64,000 bases of DNA from Flaccisagitta enflata (Eukaryota; Chaetognatha; Sagittoidea; Aphragmophora): assembly GCA_965153355.1 (NCBI GenBank), contig OZ231128.1, positions 7,812,001 to 7,876,000 on the forward strand, written 5' to 3'. Shown here piece by piece: positions 54,862 to 64,000 of the stretch. The first letter of the stretch is position 1. Each line of letters starts with the position of its first letter. The position numbers were made by a program, and so were the translations under genes. The notes under the pieces are model-generated. The model did not search any database. It saw only the letters and a program-made list of their open reading frames with translations, and was not told where the DNA came from.

Positions 54862-55462
54862 TATTGATATTTGTAAAGATATTTTAGAGATATTTGTAGA
54901 GATACTTGTAGAGATATTTGTAAAGATATTTGTAGAGATATTTGTGGAGATATTTTTGGAGATATTTAAGGAGATATTTGAAGAGATATTTGTAGAGATA
55001 TCTGTAGAGATATTTGTAGAGATATTTGTAAACATATTTGTAGAGATATTTGTAGAGATATTTGTAGAGATATTTGTAGAGATATTTGTAGAGATATTTG
55101 TAAAGATATTTGTAGAGATATTTGTAGAGATATTTGTAGAGATATTTGTAGAGATATTTGTAGAGATATTTGTAGAGATATTTGTAGAGATATTTGTAGA
55201 GATATTTGTAGAGATATTTGTAGAGATATTTGTAGAGATATTTGTAGAGATATTTGTAGAGATATTTGTAGAGATATTTGTAGAGATATTTGTAAAGATA
55301 TTTGTAGAGATATTTGTAGAGATATTTGTAGAGATATTTGTTAAGATATTTGTAGAGATATTTGTAGAGATATTTGTAGAGATATTTGTAGAGATATTTG
55401 TAGAGATATTTGTAGAGATATTTGTAGAGATATATGTAGAGATATATGAAGAGATATATTTA
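54862..55462 (+). repeat. (GAGATATTTGTA)n block 5
   Basis: Entry identical to block 4, end identical to blocks 1 and 3. Confidence 0.95.
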
Positions 55463-55732
55463 TGCCAATGATTGATATATATCTTGCTACATCTAGTAAC
55501 ATCCTTTTAGGACCGCCCTGCCAAGTTTTGCACTCACCCTGCCAAATCTTAAGCGTCACCCTGCCAAATTTTAAGTTACTAGAACCCTGTCAATGATTGA
55601 TATCTGTCTTGCTACATGTAGTACGGTCCTTTTAGGACCGCCCTGCCAAGTTTTGCATTCACCCTGCCAAATCTTAAGTGTCACCCTGCCAAATTTCAAA
55701 TTGGTAGAACCCTGCCAATGATTGATATATAT

Positions 55733-57016
55733 CTTAAATATTTGTAGAGATATTTGTAAAGATATTTTAGAGATATTTGTAGAGATACTTGTAGAGATAC
55801 TTGTAGAGATATTTGTAGAGATATTTATAGAGATATTTGTAGAGATATTTGTGGAGATATTTTTGGAGATATTTGAGGAGATATTTGTAGAGATATTTGT
55901 AGAGATATTTGTAGAGATATTTGTAGAGATGTTTGTAAACATATTTGTAGAGATATTTGTAGAGACATTTGTAGAGATATATGTAGAGATATTTGTAGAG
56001 ATATTTGTAGAGACATTTGTAGAGATATTTGAAGACATATTTGTAGAGATATTTGTAGAGATTTTTGATGAGATATTTGTAGAGATATTTGTAGAGATAT
56101 TTGTGGAGATATTTGTAGAGATATTTGTAAAGATATTTGTAGAGATATTTATAGAGATATTTGTAGAGATATTTGTAGAGATATTTGTAGAGATATTTGT
56201 AGAGATATTTGTAGAGATATTTGTAGTGATATTTGTAGAGATATTTGTAGAGATATTTGTAGAGATATTTGTAGAGATATTTGTAGAGATATTTGTAGAG
56301 ATATTTGTAGAGATATTTGTAGAGATATTTGTAGAGATATTTGTAGAGATATTTGTAGAGATATTTGTAGAGATACTTGTAGAGATATTTGTAGAGATAT
56401 TTGAAGAGATATTTGTAGAGATATTTGTAAAGATATTTGTAGAGATATTTGTAGAGATATTTGTAGAGATATTTGTGGAGATATTTGTGGAGATATTTGT
56501 GGAGATATTTGTGGAGATATTTGTGGAGATATTTGTAAAGACATTTGTAGAGATATTTTTAGAGATATTTGTAGAGATATTTGTAGAGATATTTGTAGAG
56601 ATATTTGTAGAGATATTTGTAGAGATATTTGTAGAGATATTTGTAGAGATATTTGTAGAGATATTTGTAGTGATATTTGTAGAGATATTTGTAGAGATAT
56701 TTGTAGAGATATTTGTAGAGATATTTGTAGAGATATTTGTAGAGATATTTGTAGAGATATTTGTAGAGATATTTGTAGAGATATTTGTAGAGATATTTGT
56801 AGATATTTGTAGAGATATTTGTAGAGATATTTGTAGAGATATTTGTAGAGATATTTGTAGAGATATTTGTAGAGATATTTGTAGAGATATTTGTAGAGAT
56901 ATTTGTAGAGATATTTGTAGAGATCTTTGTAGAGATATTTGTAGAGATATTTGTAGAGATATTTGTAGAGAAATATGTAGAGATATATGTAGAGATATAT
57001 GTAGAGATATATCTAT
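55733..57016 (+). repeat. (GAGATATTTGTA)n block 6
   Basis: Entry as in blocks 1 and 2 (TATATCTTAAATATTTGTAG). 56476-56530 has a run of GTGGAGATATTT variants. Ends in TCTATGCCAATGATTG, then the satellite breaks off at 57045. Confidence 0.95.
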
Positions 57017-57045
57017 GCCAATGATTGATATATATCTTGCTGATG

Positions 57046-57188
57046 ACCACGGTTGGCTGTGTTCTTACTGATGGCAACAACAACGACAACAGCAACAACA
57101 ACAACAACAAAACAACAAAGGTGATAATAACGACAACAACCTGAACAACAACAACATTTACACAACAACAACCTGAACAACAACAACG

Positions 57189-57222
<34 letters not shown>

Positions 57223-57375
57223 CGACCACAACCACAACCACAACCATAACAACAACAACAACCACAACCACAACCACAACAACTGTCTTTATCTCTCTTC
57301 TTTTTTCTCTATATGAAATATCCGGATCAAACCAGTGAAAAAAGGTTCCGGTCAGTGAAATTCACGGCATCGTCG

Positions 57376-57418
<43 letters not shown>

Positions 57419-57600
57419 ACTCTCTCTCTCTCGCGGAAGTCATGGAAGTCGTCATCCTCATCAGACAAGGTCATCATCCTGAAACTGTTTTCTGCATCAT
57501 CATCATCGTCATCATCATCATCATCATCATCAGCATCATCTTGATCATCATCATCATCAACACCAACAACATCATAAACATTATCTGTCTGTGTTCTACC
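57046..57600. other. Junction between oppositely oriented satellite arrays
   Basis: (CAA)n and CAACAAC-rich DNA at 57068-57285, unique sequence 57286-57380, (CT)n at 57382-57432 and an (ATC)n patch at 57493-57560. No gene; long open frames are repeat-driven. Confidence 0.85.
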
Positions 57601-60600
57601 AATATGAAAGATGGCAGGGTGATCCTCAAGATTTGGCAGGGTGAGTGCAAAACTTGGCAGGGCGGTCCTAAAAGGATGTTACTAGATGTAGCAAGATATA
57701 TATCAATCCTTGGCAGGGTTCTACCAATTTAAGAATTGGCAGGGTGACGCATAAGATTTGGCAGGGTGAGTGCAAAACTAGGCAGGGTGGTCCTAAAAGG
57801 ATGTTACTACATGTGGCAAGATCTTGGCTTGGCAGGGCAGGGTTCTACCAATTCAAAATTTGGCAGGGTGACGCTTAAGATTTGGCAGGGTGAGTGCAAA
57901 ACTTGGCAGGGTTGTCCTAAAAGGATGTTACTAGATGTAGCAAGATATATATCAATCATTGGCAGGGTTCTACCAATTTGAAATTTGGCAGGGTGACACT
58001 TAAGATTTGGCAGGGTGAGTACAAAACTTGACAGGGCCGTCCTAAAAGGATGTTACTAGATGTAGCAAGATATATACCAATCATTGGCAGGGTTTTACCA
58101 ACTTAAAATTTGGCAGGGTGACGCTTAAGATTTGGCAGGGTGAGTGCAAAACTTGGCAGGGTGGTCCTAAAAGGATGTTACTAGATGTAGCAAGATATAT
58201 ATCAATCATTGGCAGGGTTCTACCAACTTAAAATTTGGCAGGGTGACACTTAAGATTTGGCAGGGTGAGTGCAAAACTTGGCAGGGCGGTGATAAAAGGA
58301 TGTTACTAGATGTAGCAAGACATATATCAATCATTGGCAGGGTTCTGCCAAGTTAAAATTTGGTAGGGTGACGCTTAACATTTGGCAAGGTTCTACCAAC
58401 TCATAATTTGGCAGGGTGATGCTTAAGATTTGGCAGGGTGAGTGCAAAACTTGGCAGGGCCGTCCTAAGAGGATGTTACTAGATGTAGCAAGATATATAT
58501 CAATCATTGACATAAATATATCTCTTCATATATCTCTACATATATCTCTACAAATATCTCTACAAATATCTCTACAAATATCTCTACAAATATCTCTACA
58601 AATATCTCTACAAATATCTCTACAAATATCTCTACAAATATCTTTACAAATATCTCTACAAATATCTCTACAAATATCTCTACAAATATCTGTACAAATA
58701 TCATTACAAATATCATTACAAATATCTCTACAAATATCTCTTCAAATATCTCTACAAATATCTCTACAAATATCTCTACAAATATCTCTACAAATATCTC
58801 TACAAATATCTCTACAAATATCTCTACAAATATCTCTACAAATATCTCTACAAATATCTCTACAAATATCTCTACAAATATCTCTACAAATGTCTCTTCA
58901 AATATCTCTAAAAATATCTTTACAAATATCTCTACAAATATCTCCACAAATATCTCTACAAATATCTCTACAAATATCTCTACAAATATCTCTACAAATA
59001 TCTCTACAAATATCTCTACAAATATCTCTACAAATATCTCTACAAATATCTCTACAAATATCTCTACAAATATCTCTATAAATATCTCTACAAATATCTC
59101 TACAAATATCTCTACAAATATCTCTACAAATATCTCCACAAATGTCTCTACAAATATCTTTACAAATATCTCTACAAATATCTCTACAAATATCTCTACA
59201 AATATCTCTACAAATATCTCTACAAATATCTCCATAAATATCTCCACAAATATCTCTAAAAATGTCTCTACAAATATCTCCACAAATATCCCTACAAATA
59301 TCTCTACAAATATCTCTTCAAATATCTCTACAAATATCTCTACAAATATCTCTACAAATATCTCTACAAATATCTCTAAAAATGTCTCTACAAATATCTC
59401 TACAAATATTTCTACAAATATCTCTACAAACATCTCTACAAATATCTCTACAAATATCTCTACAAATATCTCTACAAATATCTCTACAAATATCTCTATA
59501 AATATCTCCACAAATATCTCTACAAATATCTCCACAAATGTCTCTACAAATATCTTTACAAATATCTCTACAAATATCTCTACAAATATCTCTACAAATA
59601 TCTCTACAAATATCTCTACAAATATCTCGACAAATATCTCCACAAATATCTCCACAAATATCTCTACAAATATCTCTACAAATATCTCCACAAATATCTC
59701 CACAAATAACTCTACAAATATCTCTACAAATATCTCTTCAAATATCTCTACAAATATCTCTACAAATATCTCTACAAATATCTCTACAAATATCTCTAAA
59801 AATGTCTCTACAAATATCTCTACAAATATTTCTACAAATATCTCTACAAATATCTCTACAAATATCTCTACAAATATCTCTACAAATATCTCTACAAATA
59901 TCTCTGTAAATATCTCCACAAATATCTCTACAAATATCTCCACAAATGTCTCTACAAATATCTTTACAAATATCTCTACAAATATCTCTACAAATATCTC
60001 TACAAATATCTCTACAAATATCTCTACAAATATCTCCACAAATATCTCCACAAATATCTCTACAAATATCTCTACAAATATCTCCACAAATATCTCCACA
60101 AATATCCCTACAAATATCTCTACAAATATCTCTTCAAATATCTCTACAAATATCTCTACAAATATCTCTACAAATATCTCTACAAATATCTCTAAAAATG
60201 TCTCTACAAATATCTCTACAAATATTTCTACAAATATCTCTACAAATATCTCTACAAATATCTCTACAAATATCTCTACAAATATCTCTACAAATATCTC
60301 TACAAATATCTCTACAAATATCTCTATAAATATCTCTACAAATATCTCCACAAATGTCTCTACAAATATCTTTACAAATATCTCTACAAATATCTCTACA
60401 AATATCTCTACAAATATCTCAACAAATATCTCTACAAATATCTCCACAAATATCTCCACAAATATCTCTACAAATGTCTCCACAAATATCTCTTCAAATA
60501 TCCCTACAAATATCTCTACAAATATCTCTACAAATATCTCTACAAATATCTCTACAAATCTCTCTACAAATATCTCTACAAATATCTCTACAAATATCTC

Positions 60601-61276
60601 TACAAATATCTCTACAAATATCTTTACAAATATCTCTACAAATATCTCTACAAATATCTCTACAAATATCTCCACAAATATCTCCACAAATATCTCTACA
60701 AATGTCTCCACAAATATCTCCACAAATATCTCTACAAATGTCTCTACAAATATCTCTACAAATATCTCTACAAATATCTCTACAAATATCTCTACAAATA
60801 TCTTTTCAAATATATCTACAAATATATCTACAAATATCTCTACAGATATCTCTACAGATATCTCTACAAATATCTCTACAAATATCTCTACATATATCTC
60901 TACAAATATCTCTACAAATATCTTTACAAATATCTTTACAAATATCTCTACAAATATCTCCACAAATATCTCTACAAATATCTCTACAAATATCTCTACA
61001 AATATCTCTACAAATATCTCTACAAATATCTCCACAAATATCTCCACAAATATCTCTACAAATATCTCTACAAATATCTCTACAAATATCTCAACAAGTA
61101 TCTCTACAAATATCTCTAAATATCTTTACAAATATCTCTACAAATATCTAAGATATATATCAATCATTGGCAGGGTTCTACCAATTTGAAATTTGGCAGG
61201 GTGACACTTAAGATTTGGCATGGTGAGTGCAAAACTTGGCAGGGCGGTCCTAAAAGGATGTTACTACATGTAGCAG
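57600..61276 (-). repeat. 125-bp satellite plus 12-mer, inverted orientation
   Basis: From about 57610 the same satellite appears as its reverse complement (TTGGCAGGGT boxes, CTAAAAGGATGTTACTAGATG, TAGCAAGATATATATCAATC) for about seven units to 58508. The inverted 12-mer block follows, then one final unit at 61151-61276 that ends at ATGTTACTACATGTAGCAG. Confidence 0.93.
58509..61150 (-). repeat. (GAGATATTTGTA)n block 7, largest, with higher-order structure
   Basis: About 220 units on the minus strand. Marker variants (AAATGTCTCTACAAATATCTTT) recur at about 59537, 59945 and 60353, an interval of about 408 bp or 34 units; an associated CTC(T/G)(A/G)TAAATATC variant recurs in step at 59497, 59904 and 60324. 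The apparent open frame of 847 codons is a by-product of the 12-bp period. Confidence 0.93.
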
Positions 61277-62370
61277 GCCCGAGTCACGATTTGCGGGAAA
61301 ACCGTAATTGACTGACTCTCGTGACAGTAATCACAAATTGGGTTTCTTCAGTAGTTTTCTCTGCCACCAAATCAGTTTTTATAGTTACTTGATTAGCTGA
61401 TGGATGGCTCTGAAGATGTTTTTGAAAAAAAAATTGGGTGAATAGACTCCAAAAAAAGGCCTATTTATCCTATTTTAGCATGTCCAGAAACTGTCCAATT
61501 TTGTAAAATGACGATAAAAGTGAACAAAAAGTGTGATATCTGGTTGCATCATTGCCCCTGTGGGTTCTTCCACAACCACCTGAGATCCCCTGAAAGTTTG
61601 AGCGGAGTCTCAGCTCGTTAAGTGCACTAAATCTCAGTCCGAAGTAAGACCCACAGGGTCTCCGATTTTCATGTTTTTTTAAAGTAGATCTTGGAGGGTC
61701 TCCTAAGAACCGCTCTAGAGGCCCTATAACACTAAGATATCATATTTTTCTTCTTTTATCATGCTTAGTACTCGAAATAAGTGATTGATGACAATTTTCA
61801 TAAGCCTCAGTGATCTAGCTGCAAAGATTTTGATATTTTTCCTTAGATCATTCGTGATGTGCGCACATTTCTAACGCTATGTCCCCAGCCTGTCCCTCTG
61901 CAAATAACACCAGATTTCACGATTTTCTATTAATCTCATGAAAAAAATCAATGGGCTTGTGGAAAGAGCGTTAAATTTGACGCATTCCCCCCAAATCCTA
62001 ACTTTTTTTGATCATCCATCTAGACAGAGTGAAAGTTTTTCTGCCACAAGTCCAAAAAGCGTGCGCACAATTCTAACGCTCGGTGACAGGCGGGAACGCG
62101 GATGAATACATCTAGACAGCCAAGGCTATGTGAGGAAACTCGTAATCATTGAGAAACAGCGCAGTCAAATAAGTTGATTTTTTTTTATTTTTTGAACAGT
62201 AAAGCAGTTAGACAAGGTAATTGTTGTATTCGTCTCTACTCTTTCCTTTTTATTTATCACATCCATGTATATATTATATTATACTGACATATGAATGGTT
62301 TCTATTTTCGTCAATAAAAAATGACAACTCGCACAACACCCTAAGTCAAGCAAGCAAAAATGTTCTACTT
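61277..62370. other. Unique sequence after the satellite
   Basis: No gene recognised. A short direct repeat GTGCGCACA(T/A)TTCTAACGCT occurs at about 61859 and 62060. Confidence 0.5.
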
Positions 62371-62631
62371 CTACTCAATAATAGCGCGTAATCCCTTCAC
62401 AACTTGATTCCTGTGTACGGCGCATCCTTCCAGAAATTTGTTGTGACGCTGTTGAAAGGAGCTGTAGATATCCTTGTAGCCGAAGGTTTGATGAAGAGAT
62501 CTGATACTCTCCCATCTGTTGTAGCCAAAAATACGTCTGATAGCGTTATTCATAGCTACATTACATGAGTGCATTTCTGAACTATTGAATTGCTTGATTT
62601 CGGACGCGTAGGATATAGTAATAAAAGCCAC
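62371..62631 (-). pseudogene. Non-LTR retrotransposon reverse-transcriptase C-terminal fragment
   Basis: 86 codons ending in TAG. They contain SYASEI, then SCNVAMNNAIRRIFGYNRW-ES, then YSSFQQRHNKFLEGC. This matches the region just after the thumb in LINE-type reverse transcriptases (a Y-x-S-E motif, a His/Asn-N-x-x-(L/I)-R-x-I-(F/L)-G segment, then a QRR/QRH-x-x-F-(L/W) block). The frame is closed upstream by a stop near 62665, so only the 3' end of an element remains, as expected of a 5'-truncated insertion. The catalytic domain is absent. Clade assignment (Jockey/CR1-like) is a guess. Confidence 0.6.
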
Positions 62632-62708
62632 GTTTTTGGATGATTGTCTGGTTTGTGATTATCATTGTATGATTCTCATTTCTCCATCGCCATTAATGAC
62701 CATGTAGT

Positions 62709-62709
<1 letters not shown>

Positions 62710-62773
<64 letters not shown>

Positions 62774-62885
62774 AGAGAGAATAAGAGAGAGAATAAGAGA
62801 TAGTGCAAGAGATAGTACAAGAGTGAGTACGAGAGAGAGTACGAGAGAAAGTACGAAAGAGAGTGAGAAAGTACGAGAGAGAGGG

Positions 62886-62942
<57 letters not shown>
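62710..62942. repeat. (GA)n with an internal degenerate purine segment
   Basis: (GA)n at 62710-62768 and 62885-62942, separated by GAGAGTACGAGAGAAAGTAC-type sequence of about 16-20 bp period. Confidence 0.95.
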
Positions 62943-62946
<4 letters not shown>

Positions 62947-63019
62947 TATACTCAACGCCCACAAAAGCGTCTCTCCATGTTATGTTTTCTTATTGGGCGT
63001 TACGTGATCCCGCGCCCTG

Positions 63020-63155
63020 CTTTGACCGTCTGCTTGTCGGTTGGTCGGCCACAATATAGTTTTTTGTTTGCGATCTTTGGACTAACGTCACTGCCTCAAT
63101 TACGGCTCCTGCCCACTCTTTGACAACTGAGGTAGCTGTGTATCAGGCTTCGTTG
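63020..63155 (-). mobile_element. Element A copy, decayed
   Basis: GTCGGTTGGTCGGCCAC interior, CGGCTCCTGCCCACTC and, at the end, GTAGCTGTGTATCAGGCTTCGTTG (the head on the minus strand). The tail hairpin is not preserved. Confidence 0.5.
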
Positions 63156-63216
63156 GACTGATGTAACGATTACCGATCATCTTCGGTAAGCAGCCTCCAC
63201 GCCACATGTGGTGTCT

Positions 63217-63920
63217 TTTTGGGCAGCGGCCCCGGAGGAGCCGATGACCTATGATTCCATGCAGGGCAATTTTTTTCTGTCATGTGTCCCCCTGAGGCCT
63301 TATAGCCTCAATCAGCCTTCTTAGGCCTGAGATTGGCCCACTCAGGCGTAAAATTAACCATCCCAGGCCTCAGATATACTATTTCAGGCCCTACATAAGC
63401 TCTTTTGAGCCTCAAATTGACCCTCTCAAGCTACAAAATAGCCATTTCAGGCATCAAATTAAACATATCAGACCCTGAAGTAACCCTCCCAGATTTAAAT
63501 TGACCCTCCAAGGCCTCAGATCAGGTGTTCTAGGCCTCAAATCAGCCTTCTCAAGCCTCAAATTGACCCTCCTAAGCCCCTAAATAGCTTAAACTAGCCA
63601 TTTTAGACCCTTGAACAGCCCTCCCAGGCTTCAAACTAGGCATCCTAGGCCTCAAATAAGCACTCCCAGACCTTATATTGACCAACACACGCCTCAAATT
63701 TGCCAGCCCATGCTCCTAATAACCTTCCCACGCCTCAAATTGACCCTCCAAGATTATACAATAGCCATCTTTTTCCTAGAATAAGCTCTCTCATACGCCC
63801 TAGCTTCTCAAGCCCTCTCAGGCCTCAAATTGACCCTCCCAGATCTTGAAATAGCAATCCCAATCCTCAAAATACCCATCTCAGGCTCCAAATAGATTGT
63901 CTTAAGCCTCAAATGGGCAC
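63217..63920 (-). mobile_element. Element B copy, partial within the window
   Basis: TTTTT/GGGCAGCGGCCCCGGAGGAGCCGATGACC and CCTATGATTCCATGCAGGGCAA open the 3' end. 63290-63920 is a degenerate array of about 20-25 bp (AGGCCTCAAATTGACCCTCC). The second terminal block and head are not reached by 64000, or have been lost. Confidence 0.7.
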
Positions 63921-64000
63921 TCACATACATCTATGTTACAATAAACAGACACTCAGTAAGAGGTGTTAGACTGGGTAATCATTATCTAATACATAGAATC

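Larger units (their letters stand above)
46500..57045 (+). repeat. 125-bp satellite with interspersed 12-mer blocks, forward orientation
   Basis: A typical unit runs for example from 46977 to 47101: CCCTGCCAATGATTGATATATATC, TTGCTACATCTAGTAACATCC, TTTTAGGACCG, then three more CCCTGCCAA boxes. The four boxes start at 46977, 47033, 47054 and 47076, with the next unit at 47102 (spacings 56, 21, 22, 26). Units are well homogenised; some are partial, keeping only the last two boxes (48890-48930, 52580-52620). 46500-46800 holds diverged leading copies. Confidence 0.93.

Noticed and set aside
58504-61047. 847-codon open frame of VEIF-type repeats (and similar frames at 47463-48917, 49929-50957, 51321-52466, 55722-57071)
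   Set aside because: A 12-bp repeat keeps nearly all frames open. There is no start context, no non-repetitive domain, and equally long frames exist on both strands.
46500-61276. CRISPR-like regular repeats
   Set aside because: The intervals between boxes are themselves conserved satellite sequence, not unique spacers, and the context is eukaryotic.

Overview
This is eukaryotic nuclear DNA, almost entirely non-coding and repeat-dominated. The one gene I can name with confidence is the 3' end of a spliced beta-ureidopropionase gene (UPB1): exons at 31257-31379 and 33120-33227, joined in phase 0. The wording of its C-terminus resembles animal enzymes, and the window also holds a pogo/Tigger-type MITE, a non-LTR reverse-transcriptase fragment and abundant GA/CA/CAA microsatellites. 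An invertebrate animal is my best guess, but the lineage is not settled by the sequence. I saw no tRNA, rRNA, CRISPR or prokaryotic operon structure.

Layout. (1) 1-5487: microsatellites and interspersed elements. (2) 5488-31590: a giant imperfect inverted repeat, with a left arm of about 12.0 kb (5488-17460), a spacer of about 1.9 kb (17461-19370) and a right arm of about 12.2 kb (19371-31590). Each arm carries a UPB1 penultimate exon pointing outward, a tandem array of decayed copies of that exon's acceptor and 5' part, and an unrecognised ORF of about 125 codons. The UPB1 exons differ at 12 of 123 sites, 11 of them silent. (3) 31591-41550: the UPB1 terminal exon, then a cluster of element-B units and microsatellites. 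(4) 41750-44425: an AT-rich 146-bp satellite. (5) 44426-46500: mostly unique DNA. (6) 46500-61276: a 125-bp satellite repeatedly interrupted by long (GAGATATTTGTA)n blocks; it runs in one orientation to 57045 and in the opposite orientation from 57600. (7) 61277-64000: unique DNA, a retrotransposon fragment, GA tracts and one more element-B copy.

The most novel content is a pair of short non-autonomous mobile families. Element A is about 150 bp without cargo; element B is about 430-910 bp. Both have a sub-terminal sequence near the 5' end that is the reverse complement of the 3' terminus, a stem-loop at the 3' end, insertion beside A-runs without an obvious long target duplication, and an internal minisatellite that differs from copy to copy. 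In both, the stems vary by compensatory changes between copies, so base-pairing itself appears to be conserved. Because the two palindrome arms act as natural filled/empty-site pairs, their boundaries can be read directly. The architecture recalls Helentron-associated (HINE/DINE-1) elements, but I recognise no family by sequence.
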